DNA of 64,000 bases from CAYFZO01 sp965211995 (GCA_965211995.1 OZ243040.1:868001-932000); one strand, 5' to 3'. Counted from the first letter of the stretch, positions 39,289 to 48,169 are shown. Translations and numbers: made by a program. Notes: generated by a model not told the origin, from the letters alone.

Positions 39289-40476
39289 ATACAAGGTCGC
39301 CGCGACCGTCAGGATGAAAGCGAGCGCCGCGGTGATCGCGACGTCGGACGCGAGCAGTTGCGACGGCACCTCGGAGATCGGATAGACTTCCGGCGACAGG
39401 AACTTGTAGCCGGCGGCTTGCTCGAGCCACGCCGCGATGTCGCTCAAGCACGACGCGAGCGCAACGCCGCCGAGCACGCCGAACAAAGTGCCGGCGCCGC
39501 CGATCACGCAACCCTGGGTGATGAAAATCCTGAGGATGCGCCGCGGCGTCATGCCCATGGTCTTCAGGATCGCGATATCGCCCTGCTTCTCGATAACCAC
39601 CATAATCAGCGCCGAGACGATGTTGAACACCGCGACGACGATAATCAGCGTCATCACGATCATCAGAATGATCTTCTCCATCTCGATCGCACGGAAGAAC
39701 GCCTTGTGCCGCTGCGTCCAGTCGCTGACCCAGTAGTCGGGTTCCAAATCACGGCGCAGCCGGTGCGTGACTGCGGGCGCATCGAGCAGGTCTTGCAGGC
39801 GCAGGTGCACGCCGCTGACGTTCCCGCCGAGTTGCACCAGCCGCTGCGCGTCGTCCAAATGCACGAACGCGACGTTGCGGTCGAACTGCGGCATCCCGAT
39901 CTTGAACAGGCCGCTGACCGTGAAGCGCCGCAGCCGCGGGCGGATGCCGATCGGCGTCACCGCGACTTGCGGACTGATGACCGTGACCTTGTCGCCGACG
40001 CCGGCGTTAAGTTTCCGCGCGAGGGCTTCACCGAGAACGATGCGGAACTCGCCGCCCGCGAGCGAGTCGAGCGAGCCGGCAACCATGCGCTGCGCGACCT
40101 CGGACACCCCGGCCTCAAGTTCAGGCAGGATCCCGCGCAGATGCACGCCGTTCGCGCGGTCGTTGTAAACGAGCATCGTCTGGGCTTCGACGAAAGGCGC
40201 GAGCGCGAGCACCGCGGGCTCGTTTGCGACCAGGCGCTTGAGCGGACGCCAGTCGGCGAGTTCGCCGCTGAAACCGGTGACGGTCGCGTGCGCCGCGAAG
40301 TCGAGCATCTTCTCGCGCACTTCGACCTTGAAACCGTTCATCACCGACAGCACGGTGATCACGACGGTGACGCCGATCGCAACCCCCGCCACCGAGATCA
40401 GCGAAATGAAACCGATGAAGCGGTTGCGCTTCCTCGAGCGCGTATAACGCAACCCAATCGAATACTCGACTTTCAT
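39235..40476 (-). CDS. lolC: Lipoprotein-releasing system permease (LolC/LolE family)
   Basis: LolC/E are the membrane subunits of the lipoprotein extraction complex. The 413-residue protein has an N-terminal helix (FIGFISLISVAGVAIGVTVVITVLSVMNGF) and a large periplasmic domain (about residues 50-270). Three C-terminal helices include the IVVAVFNIVSALIMVVIEKQGDIAILKTMG signature of the family. Only one permease gene is present, so it may act as a homodimer, as in organisms with a single LolF. Its stop overlaps the chimeric mini-ORF before lolD. Confidence 0.93.
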   Translation of the reverse strand: MKVEYSIGLRYTRSRKRNRFIGFISLISVAGVAIGVTVVITVLSVMNGFKVEVREKMLDFAAHATVTGFSGELADWRPLKRLVANEPAVLALAPFVEAQTMLVYNDRANGVHLRGILPELEAGVSEVAQRMVAGSLDSLAGGEFRIVLGEALARKLNAGVGDKVTVISPQVAVTPIGIRPRLRRFTVSGLFKIGMPQFDRNVAFVHLDDAQRLVQLGGNVSGVHLRLQDLLDAPAVTHRLRRDLEPDYWVSDWTQRHKAFFRAIEMEKIILMIVMTLIIVVAVFNIVSALIMVVIEKQGDIAILKTMGMTPRRILRIFITQGCVIGGAGTLFGVLGGVALASCLSDIAAWLEQAAGYKFLSPEVYPISEVPSQLLASDVAITAALAFILTVAATLYPAWRAASVRPAEVLRYE

Positions 40477-40516
40477 CGCTTGCTCGTCATTGAAGATAAA
40501 GCGGCGGCCCGCGGGT

Positions 40517-40558
40517 TAAGTTGACCCGGCAGCCAAGTAAGTTGACCCGGCAGCCAAG
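40517..40558. repeat. Perfect 21-bp tandem duplication between lolC and ccmI
   Basis: The 21-base unit starting TAAGTTGACCCGGCAGCC occurs twice head to tail (40517-40537 and 40538-40558) with no mismatch. It lies upstream of lolC and downstream of ccmI, and could affect a lolC promoter, since each unit contains TTGACC. Confidence 0.85.
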
Positions 40559-40643
40559 CCGGACTCAAGCCCGCAACCCGGCGCGTGTTCCCCCCCGCCC
40601 GTCTTAACCACACTGCTCTGCGTCATTTGCGGATTGCCTTGCA

Positions 40644-41861
40644 TCATTTGATTACGTCCGAGATCTCGACCGCGACGCGCTCGCCGATGCCGACCGGCGA
40701 CACCACGCCGATCAAATCGCCCGCGACAGGCGTCGCCTGCCCCTGCGGCGACACCCGTGCGACGACCTCGACCGGCCCGAACGCAGCGAGCGACAGCCCG
40801 GCGATCATCGCATTGCCGTCGTCGAGGCGCACCTCGGCGGGCAGGTCGGCGACGGTCAGGCGCACGATCGCGAGCGGCATCGGCGGCCCGGTGAGCGCAC
40901 GCGCATAGACGAACACCGTATCGCCGGGTGCGGCTTGCAGCGCCCCGGACAGCGACACCGTCACCGTGATTGCGCCCACTTGAGCGGCTTCCTGCTGCGT
41001 ATTTCCGGCCGTACTTGCGGCGGGGCGCATGGCGCGCGTTTGCGCACGGGCGATGAGCTCACTCAATTCATGCCGCGACTCGGCGGCGTCTGCGGGCAGC
41101 AGCGCAAGCAAGCGCCGCCAATAGTCGGTCGCACGCGCGTGCCCGCCGCGCTCGAACTCGAGCATCCCGGAGAAGAACAGCGCGCGCCGGTGGCCGGGTT
41201 CGGATGCGAGCGTTTTATCCAACGCCTCCAACACGCGCTCCCCCCGCACCGCGCCGCCGGTGCGCAGCAGCGCGTCGGCGTAGTTGAGCCATGCCTCGGT
41301 GTCCGCGAGCGCGCCAACTTCGTCGGCACGGCGGTATTCGGCGGCCGCGGCCGCGTACTCGCCGATCAGGTACTTCGCTTCGGCCAGGCGCAGGCGGGCT
41401 TCGGCATCGTGCGGCTGCTCAGCGAGGCGGCGTTCGAGCGCGGCCGTCACGGTGGCGAACTCTGCGGTGACCGAAGCCGCGTGCCGATAGGCGAACATCA
41501 TCCGGTAACCGTCCGAGGAGTAGAAGTAAAACACCGCGGCGCCGAGCGTCGCCGCAACAACGAAAACGGCCGCGGCCGCCGGCGTGCGCTGCGCCGCTTC
41601 GCGGGGATCCCCAGCGTCATCGGCACACGCGCCGTAGGCGAGTTCGGTTTCGTGGCGCGCCTGCGCGTACTCGTCTTCGCCGATAAGACCGGCGATGCGC
41701 TCGCGCTTGAGTTCGGCGAGACGGTCGGCGAGCAAATTGCCGACCGCGCCGTGACCGCGGGTCCCACGCCGCTTCGCGGACGGGGACTTGTCGAGCAACG
41801 GCTTAAGCAACGCGAACAGTGTTACCAGCACCAGCAGCGCGTTCACAAACCACAAACTCAC
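40644..41861 (-). CDS. ccmI: Cytochrome c maturation protein CcmI (TPR-containing)
   Basis: CcmI holds apocytochrome for heme ligation by CcmF. From the GTG at 41861 the protein has 405 residues. Two membrane helices (FVNALLVLVTLFALLKPLL and AAAVFVVAATLGAAVFYFY) flank a cytoplasmic loop. A periplasmic TPR region (DAEARLRLAEAKYLIGEYAAAAAEYRRA.., LLRTGGAVRGERVLEALDKTL) and a beta-rich C-terminal domain follow. The GTG start overlaps the ccmH stop as GTGA, and the longer frame upstream overlaps ccmH. It is the last gene of the ccm operon. Confidence 0.9.
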   Translation of the reverse strand: MSLWFVNALLVLVTLFALLKPLLDKSPSAKRRGTRGHGAVGNLLADRLAELKRERIAGLIGEDEYAQARHETELAYGACADDAGDPREAAQRTPAAAAVFVVAATLGAAVFYFYSSDGYRMMFAYRHAASVTAEFATVTAALERRLAEQPHDAEARLRLAEAKYLIGEYAAAAAEYRRADEVGALADTEAWLNYADALLRTGGAVRGERVLEALDKTLASEPGHRRALFFSGMLEFERGGHARATDYWRRLLALLPADAAESRHELSELIARAQTRAMRPAASTAGNTQQEAAQVGAITVTVSLSGALQAAPGDTVFVYARALTGPPMPLAIVRLTVADLPAEVRLDDGNAMIAGLSLAAFGPVEVVARVSPQGQATPVAGDLIGVVSPVGIGERVAVEISDVIK

Positions 41862-42241
41862 GCGGGCGGCTCCCGCTTGCGCGACTGCGCCGCGACGAAC
41901 CGGAACAGCGCGGTAAGCAGGCCCGCCAGCAGCAACAGCGGCATCGCCCACAGCAGGTAAGTCCTGGGGTTGACCGGCGGGCGGTAGCGGATGAAGTCGC
42001 CGTAACGCTCAGTCATAAACGACAGGATCGCCTCGTCGCTCTCGCCGTCCTCGACCATTGTCAGCACCCGTCCGCGCAAATCGCCCGCGAGTTCGGCGTT
42101 GGATTCGGCGAGCGTCTGATTCTGGCAGACCAGGCAGCGCAGTTCTTCGAGCAAGGCGCGGTAGCGCGCTTCCTGCTCGCCGGACAACTCGGCCGCCGCG
42201 CAGGTTGTCAATACGATCAAAACGACGGCCGCTTTTATCAA
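41858..42241 (-). CDS. ccmH: Cytochrome c maturation thiol oxidoreductase CcmH
   Basis: CcmH reduces the CXXCH cysteines of apocytochrome c before heme attachment. The product has the signature LRCLVCQNQTLAES and the YLLWAMPLLLLAGLLTAL membrane helix. I place the start at TTG 42241, which gives 127 residues beginning with a cleavable-looking signal peptide (IKAAVVLIVLTTCAAAELSG) and has a G-rich site upstream; GTG 42280 is an alternative. It is separated from ccmG by 181 bp, unlike the rest of this tightly packed operon. Confidence 0.88.
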   Translation of the reverse strand: MIKAAVVLIVLTTCAAAELSGEQEARYRALLEELRCLVCQNQTLAESNAELAGDLRGRVLTMVEDGESDEAILSFMTERYGDFIRYRPPVNPRTYLLWAMPLLLLAGLLTALFRFVAAQSRKREPPA

Positions 42242-42378
42242 GAACGCCGCCCCCGCGCGAGCGGAGAACCGGTGAAACACGGCGCGGCGAAACCACACGC
42301 CCCGAATCCGGCTCGCGCCGGCGCACCGCAAGCGCTCCTGATGACAGCGGCGGCGGAACTCACTGACGGCGCGGTCAT
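42238..42378 (-). CDS. Possible small ORF bridging ccmG and ccmH
   Basis: An ATG at 42378 opens a 46-codon frame whose TGA overlaps the proposed TTG start of ccmH (TTGA 42238-42241). The peptide is Ala/Ser/Gly-rich with no recognised domain. It is listed only because the arrangement resembles the coupled mini-ORFs elsewhere in the window; no duplication was recognised here and it may be chance. Confidence 0.25.
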   Translation of the reverse strand: MTAPSVSSAAAVIRSACGAPARAGFGACGFAAPCFTGSPLARGRRS

Positions 42379-42422
42379 CACGCCGCGCCCGCGGAAGTCC
42401 GCGCGCGCGGATGCAATCCGTT

Positions 42423-42953
42423 CTAAGCACCGCCGCCGTCCCCGCCCTCGAACAGCGGCAGGATCTCGTGTTGGAAAATTTCCTCGCGGAGAACGCCAAC
42501 GTGCTTGTAGCGAACGATCCCGTCGGCGTCAACGACGAAAGTCTCGGGGGCGCCGTAAACGCCCCAGTCCAGACCGATCGTGGCGTCCTCGTCGTATATC
42601 ACGAGTCGGTAAGGGTTGCCGTAGCGCGCGAGCCATGCGAGCGCCGCGCCACGCTCGTCGCGGTAATTCAAGCCGTAGATCGGGATCCCGTGCCGCCCGG
42701 CGACGTCCATCAGCAAGTCGTGTTCGGCGATGCAGCCCTGGCACCAGGTCGCCCAGACGTTGAGCAGCATCGGCCGCTCGGCGAGATCGTCCGCGCTGAC
42801 GAAAACGCCCGGCTGCGCCAGGCGCTCGCCCGAAAACGCCGGCATCGGCAGCCCGACCAGCGGCGACGACACGCGCGACGGGTCGAGCGTCAGGCTCGTC
42901 GCGAGAAACACCACGAGCACGCCGAACAGCAGCAGCGGCAGCGTCGCTTTCAT
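42423..42953 (-). CDS. ccmG: Thiol:disulfide interchange protein CcmG/DsbE
   Basis: CcmG supplies reducing power to the cytochrome c maturation pathway. The 176-residue protein has an N-terminal membrane anchor (LPLLLFGVLVVFLATSLTL) and a thioredoxin fold with WATWCQGCIAEH, followed by YGAPETFVVDADG with the cis-proline. It overlaps the ccmF stop by 4 nt. Confidence 0.95.
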   Translation of the reverse strand: MKATLPLLLFGVLVVFLATSLTLDPSRVSSPLVGLPMPAFSGERLAQPGVFVSADDLAERPMLLNVWATWCQGCIAEHDLLMDVAGRHGIPIYGLNYRDERGAALAWLARYGNPYRLVIYDEDATIGLDWGVYGAPETFVVDADGIVRYKHVGVLREEIFQHEILPLFEGGDGGGA

Positions 42954-44881
42954 CCATTCACCCCCGCCGCGCCAAGCCGTGCGGGGCGGCGGTAACGGCG
43001 GTCGCAGGCGGCGATCAAGCCGCCGCAGGCGATCAACAGCGCGCCGAGCCAGATCCAGCGCATCAGCGGCCGGTAGTAGATACGCACGCCGCGCTTGCCG
43101 CCCGCAGGCTCGCCGAGCGCGACGTAAAGATCGCGCAACGAGGTCGTATTGATCGCGGCCTCGGTCATCGGGTTGGTCTGCACCGTGTAAGTGCGCTTTT
43201 GCGGAAACAGCGTCGCGACCGACCGCCCCCGCCGGGACACCTCAATGCGCCCCTCCTCCGCGACGTAGTTCGGCCCTGCCACCTGCGCGACGCCGTTGAA
43301 CGTGAATTCATAGCCCGCGAGTTCGACCGTCTCGCCTTCGCCCATCAGCACCTCGCGCTCGGCGCTGTAACTTTCGTTGAAAGCGACGCCGATAACGAAC
43401 ACGCCGAGGCCGATATGCGCGCAGGTCATCCCCCACATCGCCGCGTGCGGACGTTGCACGCGGGCATGGCGGAACACGCCCCACACGGTCGCAAACACCG
43501 CCCACGCGCCGACCGCGACGCCCGCCGAAGTCAGCGGCGACCAGGCGTGCCCGGCGACCACCGGCGCGCCGACGCCAACGATCAGCGCTGCGGGCAACGC
43601 GAAGCGCGCGACCCGCAGCGCGCGTGCGCCGGTCGCGCGCCGCCACTGCAAAAACGGCCCGGCGCCCGCGAGAAACACCAACGGCAGAGACAACGGCACG
43701 AACACCGCAACGAAGTACGGCGGCCCGACCGAGATCTTCTCGAGCCCGAGCGCGTCGAGGAACAGCGGGTACAAGGTCGCGGTCAGGATCGTCGCGGCGC
43801 TGACCAGCAGCAGCACGTTGTTGATCAGCAGAAAGTTCTCGCGCGAGACCAGCGCGAACGTGCCGCGGCTTTCGATCCGCGCCGCGCGCCACGCGTACAG
43901 CGCGAGCGACGCGCCGACGACGACGCCGAGAAACGCGAGGATGAAAACGCCGCGCTGCGGATCCGACGCGAACGCGTGCACCGACACCAGCACCCCCGAC
44001 CGCACCAGGAAAGTGCCGAGCAGACTCAGCGAAAACACGAGAATCGCGAGCAGGATCGTCCAACTCTTGAACGTGTCGCGTTTTTCACTGACCGCGAGCG
44101 AATGGATCAGCGCGGTGCCGACCAGCCACGGCATGAACGACGCGTTCTCGACCGGGTCCCAGAACCACCAGCCGCCCCACCCGAGTTCGTGGTACGCCCA
44201 CCAACTGCCGAGCGCGATCCCCAACGTCAAAAACACCCACGCGCTCAGCGCCCACGGCCGCGACCACCGCGCCCAGCGCACGTCGAGGCGCCCGTCGATC
44301 AGTGCGGTGACCGCGAACGCGAACGCAACCGCGAAGCCGACGTAGCCCATGTACAGCATCGGCGGGTGGATGACCAGCCCGGGGTCTTGCAGCAGCGGGT
44401 TGAGATCGCGCCCGTCGGCGGCGGGCGGGAACAACCGCTCGAACGGGCTTGAGACGCTGATCACGAACAATAAAAACCCGGTGCTGATAAAGCCCATCAC
44501 CGACAAAACGCCCGCGACGAACGACTCGGGCAGCCCGCGGCTGAACACCGTCACCGCAACGGTCCACGCCGACAAGACCAGCAGCCACAACAGCAAAGAG
44601 CCTTCGTGCGCGCCCCACACCGCCGACAATTTGTACTGCAATGGCAGCAGCGAGTTCGAATGGTTCGCGACGTAGCGCACGCTGAAGTCATCCACCGCGA
44701 ACGCGTAGCTCAGGCTCAGGTAGGCGACGAGTACCAGCCCCGCCTGGGTGCGTGCCGCGGGACGCGCAAAGCGCAGCAGTGCCGCGTTGCCCGAACGCGC
44801 CCCCGCGAACGGCAGCGCCGTTTGCAGCACCGCCACGGCCAGCGCGACCACCAGCGCGAAATGACCGACTTCGGGAATCAC
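42950..44881 (-). CDS. ccmF: Heme lyase CcmF
   Basis: CcmF transfers heme from holo-CcmE to apocytochrome c. The 643-residue integral membrane protein (about 15 helices) carries the tryptophan-rich WWD domain WGGWWFWDPVENASFMPWL and the family blocks WGAHEGSLLLWLLVLS and LLQDPGLVIHPPMLYMGYVG. Its first 90 or so codons are duplicated upstream. Its ATG overlaps the stop of the chimeric ORF from that duplication (ATGA 44878-44881). Confidence 0.96.
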   Translation of the reverse strand: MIPEVGHFALVVALAVAVLQTALPFAGARSGNAALLRFARPAARTQAGLVLVAYLSLSYAFAVDDFSVRYVANHSNSLLPLQYKLSAVWGAHEGSLLLWLLVLSAWTVAVTVFSRGLPESFVAGVLSVMGFISTGFLLFVISVSSPFERLFPPAADGRDLNPLLQDPGLVIHPPMLYMGYVGFAVAFAFAVTALIDGRLDVRWARWSRPWALSAWVFLTLGIALGSWWAYHELGWGGWWFWDPVENASFMPWLVGTALIHSLAVSEKRDTFKSWTILLAILVFSLSLLGTFLVRSGVLVSVHAFASDPQRGVFILAFLGVVVGASLALYAWRAARIESRGTFALVSRENFLLINNVLLLVSAATILTATLYPLFLDALGLEKISVGPPYFVAVFVPLSLPLVFLAGAGPFLQWRRATGARALRVARFALPAALIVGVGAPVVAGHAWSPLTSAGVAVGAWAVFATVWGVFRHARVQRPHAAMWGMTCAHIGLGVFVIGVAFNESYSAEREVLMGEGETVELAGYEFTFNGVAQVAGPNYVAEEGRIEVSRRGRSVATLFPQKRTYTVQTNPMTEAAINTTSLRDLYVALGEPAGGKRGVRIYYRPLMRWIWLGALLIACGGLIAACDRRYRRPARLGAAGVNG

Positions 44882-45235
44882 CGCGACGGCACGCCGAGCG
44901 GTTTGTCCGTGCGCTCCAGGACGTGCACCTCCCGCACCGCCGGCAATTTGTACTGCAATGGCAGCAGCGAGTTCGAATGGTTCGCGACGTAGCGCACGCT
45001 GAAGTCATTCACCGCGAACACGTAGCTCAGGCTCAGGCAGGCGACGAGCACCAGCCCCGCCCGGGTACGTGCCGCGGGACGCGCAAAGCGCAGCGCCGCC
45101 GCGTTGCCCGAACGCACCCCCGCGAACGGCAGCGCCGTTTGCAGCACCGCCACGGCCAGCGCGACCCCCCGCGCGAAATGACCGACTTCGGGAATCACCG
45201 CGACGGCACGCCGAGTGGTTTGCCCGCACGCTCCA
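44614..45235 (-). repeat. Direct repeat pair (about 305 bp, 317-bp period) at the ccmE-ccmF junction
   Basis: Bases 44614-44918 match 44931-45235 with scattered substitutions, about 95% by eye. Each copy holds the ccmE stop region and the first 90 codons of ccmF. The 317-bp period is 2 modulo 3, which keeps the chimeric frame open and preserves the ATGA overlaps on both sides. Confidence 0.93.
44878..45198 (-). CDS. Chimeric ORF: CcmF N-terminus fused to CcmE C-terminal tail
   Basis: This 106-residue frame starts as a close copy of the first 85 or so residues of CcmF (MIPEVGHFARGVALAVAVLQ..), with two membrane helices. It ends with the last residues of CcmE (KPLGVPSR). It overlaps ccmE at its start (ATGA 45195-45198) and ccmF at its end (ATGA 44878-44881). 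It lacks the WWD domain. A stable two-helix peptide is conceivable; otherwise it is a duplication remnant kept in phase. Confidence 0.6.
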   Translation of the reverse strand: MIPEVGHFARGVALAVAVLQTALPFAGVRSGNAAALRFARPAARTRAGLVLVACLSLSYVFAVNDFSVRYVANHSNSLLPLQYKLPAVREVHVLERTDKPLGVPSR

Positions 45236-45644
45236 AAGCCTCGGCAACTTCGGGCGGCATATAGTTTTCATCGTGCTTGGCGAGCACCCGCTCGGCGACG
45301 AACACGCCGTCGGCGCGCACGCGGCCGGTCGCGACGATGCCCTGTCCCTCACGGAACAGATCGGGCAGCAAGCCGGTATAAACCAGCGCGACGGTCTCGA
45401 CCGTGTCGGTCAGCGCGAAGCGCACGGTCGGGCTGTCCATGGCGTGCTCGACGCTGTCCACGACGACGATGCCGCCGACGTTGACGCTGCGCTGCGCGGG
45501 CGCTTCGTGGTGCACAATCTGGCTCGGGGTGTAGAAATACAGCAGGTTCCGTTCGAGCGAATACAACACCAGCGCGGTCGCGGCCGCGACGCCGAGTGTG
45601 AGGATCGCGGCGAACGCGAGCCTTTGTTTCTGCCGCGGCGACAT
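45195..45644 (-). CDS. ccmE: Cytochrome c maturation heme chaperone CcmE
   Basis: CcmE carries heme covalently on a histidine and hands it to CcmF. The 149-residue protein begins SPRQKQRLAFAAILTLGVAAATALVLYSL (membrane anchor). It has the beta-barrel core (LYFYTPSQI, VNVGGIVV) and the heme-binding His in AKHDENYMPPEV. ATG 45644 matches the E. coli start; an in-frame ATG at 45683 would overlap ccmD. Its last codons are partly duplicated in the chimeric ORF. Confidence 0.94.
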   Translation of the reverse strand: MSPRQKQRLAFAAILTLGVAAATALVLYSLERNLLYFYTPSQIVHHEAPAQRSVNVGGIVVVDSVEHAMDSPTVRFALTDTVETVALVYTGLLPDLFREGQGIVATGRVRADGVFVAERVLAKHDENYMPPEVAEALERAGKPLGVPSR

Positions 45645-45651
45645 CGCGGCC

Positions 45652-45819
45652 TCAATCTCTCCCCGCCGCGCGGTCGGATGCAAAATGCGCGCGCAGGCGG
45701 CGGTGGCGGCGCAGCGGCAGCCACAGATTCAGCGCGACGACCAGCAGCCCGGCGGCGTACGACGGCCATACGTACCAGCCGTAGCCGCCCATCGCAAACC
45801 AGTCGGCGAGCGCGCTCAT
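45652..45819 (-). CDS. ccmD: Cytochrome c maturation protein CcmD
   Basis: CcmD is a small membrane peptide needed to release heme-loaded CcmE from CcmC. The 55-residue product has the FAMGGYGWYVWPSYAAGLLV motif and membrane helix followed by a basic tail. It overlaps the ccmC stop by 4 nt and is 7 bp from ccmE. Confidence 0.88.
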   Translation of the reverse strand: MSALADWFAMGGYGWYVWPSYAAGLLVVALNLWLPLRRHRRLRAHFASDRAAGRD

Positions 45820-46544
45820 AACGTGTCCGTGAGCCACCGGCTGCCGCGGTGGCGCACGGCCAGCGCATTGCGCACGCGCGCGAGCAGCATGCACAGATAA
45901 AGCAGCATGAACACGCCCGCCATGAACAGCAGCGGCAGCAGGATGCTCACGTGCGCGGCGGGCGCGTCGAAGCGGGTCACGGTCGGCCCCTGGTGCAGGG
46001 TGCTCCACCACACCACCGAGTAGTGGATGATCGGGACGTTGACCGCGCCGATGACCGCCAACAGCCCCGCGGCGCGCGCCGCCTTGCGCGGGTCGGCAAT
46101 CGCCGAATGCAGCGCGATCACGCCGAAGTACAAAAACAGCAGGATCAACTCGGAGGTCAGGCGCGCGTCCCATACCCAGTAAGCACCCCACATCGGCTTG
46201 CCCCAAAGCATCCCGGTAATCAGCGCAAGCGCGGTGAAAGACGCCCCGATCGGCGCGCTCTCGGTGCAGACGATCTCGACCAGTTTCACCCGCCACACCA
46301 ATGCGGCGAACCCCGCCGCCGCCATCACCATATAAACGAACAGCGACATCCACGCCGCCGGCACGTGCATGTAAATGATGCGGTACGCCTCGCCCTGCTG
46401 ATAGTCGGGCGGCGCCGCGTACAGCCCCCAGTACAAACCCGCGGCGAGCAGCACGAGGCTGGTGCCGAGTACCCACGGCAACAGCCGGTCAGCCCAGTAG
46501 TAACCCCATTCAGGAGAGGATAACCCCTTAAAAAACAAGATCAT
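45816..46544 (-). CDS. ccmC: Heme exporter protein CcmC
   Basis: CcmC loads heme on CcmE. From ATG 46544 the protein has 242 residues and six helices. It has the family WWD-type segment GKPMWGAYWVWDARLTSELIL and the flanking conserved histidines (MHVPAAWMS, INVPIIHYSVVWW-type region). The long open frame upstream is antisense-like and overlaps ccmB. Confidence 0.94.
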   Translation of the reverse strand: MILFFKGLSSPEWGYYWADRLLPWVLGTSLVLLAAGLYWGLYAAPPDYQQGEAYRIIYMHVPAAWMSLFVYMVMAAAGFAALVWRVKLVEIVCTESAPIGASFTALALITGMLWGKPMWGAYWVWDARLTSELILLFLYFGVIALHSAIADPRKAARAAGLLAVIGAVNVPIIHYSVVWWSTLHQGPTVTRFDAPAAHVSILLPLLFMAGVFMLLYLCMLLARVRNALAVRHRGSRWLTDTL

Positions 46545-46588
46545 GGCAAATATTCTTAAAGCGGGGGTCAGTTTAGGGCAATGCCGCT

Positions 46589-47254
46589 TCAATCCAGTGT
46601 CACGCGCAAAGCGGCGGCGGCGGCTAACGGTGCGAGGACCAGCGCCAATATTAACATGGCGCCGAGCAGCGCGAGTTGTCCCGCGACCGCCAGACCGGCG
46701 GCGGCGGCGGCGGTTGCGTGTGCGCCGAACACCAACGTCGGAATGTACAGCGGGATCACGAGCAGTCCGCTCAGCAGGCTGCTGCGATGCAGCGTCACCA
46801 CCAGCGCGGCACCCACCGCACCGATCAGGTTGACGGTCAGCGTGCCGATCGCGAGCGCCGCGGCCATCGCCCACGCGGCTTCAAGCGGCAAAAACAGCAG
46901 CAGCGCGTACACCGGCGCGAGCAGCGCCAGCGGCAGGCCGACGAGCAGCCAATACGCGAGCACTTTCGACAACACCGTAACCGCCGGCGGACACGGCAGC
47001 AGCAGCAGTTGCTCGAGCGAGCCGTCGTCGAAGTCCGGGCGCAGCAGCCGTTCGAGCGCGAGAAAATTCGCGAGCAGCACCGATACCCAGATTACCGCGG
47101 GCGCGGCGCGGCCCGCCGCTTCGGCGCCGTCCGCCGCGAGCGGGAACAACACCACGACGACGGTGAAGAACACGAACGGCTCGACCCACGTCGCGCGCCG
47201 GCGCATCGCCGCGAGCAGGTCGCGACGCAGCAGCACCCATGCCGTCCCTAGCAT
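46589..47254 (-). CDS. ccmB: Heme exporter protein CcmB
   Basis: CcmB is the permease partner of CcmA. From ATG 47254 the product is 221 residues with six predicted helices. It aligns with E. coli CcmB through VVLFPLAADG, APAVIWVSVLLANFLALERLLR, DDGSLEQLLLLP and the C-terminal LAAAAALRVTLD. The start overlaps the ccmA stop by 7 nt. Confidence 0.93.
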   Translation of the reverse strand: MLGTAWVLLRRDLLAAMRRRATWVEPFVFFTVVVVLFPLAADGAEAAGRAAPAVIWVSVLLANFLALERLLRPDFDDGSLEQLLLLPCPPAVTVLSKVLAYWLLVGLPLALLAPVYALLLFLPLEAAWAMAAALAIGTLTVNLIGAVGAALVVTLHRSSLLSGLLVIPLYIPTLVFGAHATAAAAAGLAVAGQLALLGAMLILALVLAPLAAAAALRVTLD

Positions 47255-47931
47255 GGCGCGGTCGCGCACGCCGGCAGTTCAAGACGCCGCACCGCCGACG
47301 CTGCGGCGAGCGGCTGATGGGTCGCGACGACCGCGACGCCGCCCTGCGCGGCGTGTCCGGCAAGCAGCGCTTCAAGCGTCGCGACACCCGCGCGGTCAAG
47401 CGTCGCCGCAGGCTCGTCGAGCAGCCACGCCGCGGCGCCCTCGACCGGCAGCCGCGCAAGCGCGGCACGGCGGCGCTGGCCTTCGGACAACGCGGCGCAA
47501 GGCGCATCGGCGAACTCGGCGAGATCGAACCGCGCGAGCGCTGCCTCAATAACGACGTCGGCGTCAGCGGCGGCGCCATTCCCGGCGGCAAACTTGAGGC
47601 TTGCGTAGAACCGCAAGTTCTCGCGCGGGCTTAATTCCGGTTTGAGACCGGTCTTGTGCGCGATGTAAGTCAACTCGCTGAGGTATTGCTCGCGCGTCTC
47701 GTCGCGGCACCGGCCGCGCCATGCGACGTCGCCCGCGTGCGCGTCGGACAGCCCCGCGAGCACCCGCAGCAGCGAGGTTTTGCCGACGCCGTTCGCGCCG
47801 ACAATCTCAAGCCGCTCGCCCGCGCCGACGGTGAACGTCAAGCCGGTGCAGACGCAACGCCCGCCCCGAAACAATTCGAGACCGCGCACGCCGAGAGCGG
47901 CACCGGAGCCGAAACTGGAAGTTGCGTGCAT
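47248..47931 (-). CDS. ccmA: Cytochrome c biogenesis ATP-binding export protein CcmA
   Basis: CcmA hydrolyses ATP to drive release of holo-CcmE. The 227-residue ATPase has Walker A GANGVGKTS, the CcmA-specific YIAHKTGLKPELSPRENLRF block, signature LSEGQRRRAALARL and Walker B WLLDEPAATLD. I chose ATG 47931, just ahead of the conserved domain. It is the first gene of ccmABCDEFGHI; the divergent NapC-like gene begins 238 bp away and shares the intergenic region. Confidence 0.94.
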   Translation of the reverse strand: MHATSSFGSGAALGVRGLELFRGGRCVCTGLTFTVGAGERLEIVGANGVGKTSLLRVLAGLSDAHAGDVAWRGRCRDETREQYLSELTYIAHKTGLKPELSPRENLRFYASLKFAAGNGAAADADVVIEAALARFDLAEFADAPCAALSEGQRRRAALARLPVEGAAAWLLDEPAATLDRAGVATLEALLAGHAAQGGVAVVATHQPLAAASAVRRLELPACATAPC

Positions 47932-48169
47932 CTCAAAGTGCGGGGTCGCCCGCCCCCGCCGTTCTCTCCAAAAGTAGCCCCCAAAGATGGCAATGACAAT
48001 ATATAAAGCAGCCGAATATAATACTCCACCGTGATCTTCCGGCACCGAACGAACATCGACGCGCCTTGAAAAGGCGGCTGCGGTCAACCCTGAAAAACAA
48101 CCCGCACAAAAACCGGCCACGCAGGGGCGCGCTCCTCTTTACCGCCCCGCCGCCTCAAAACCACCTGGC

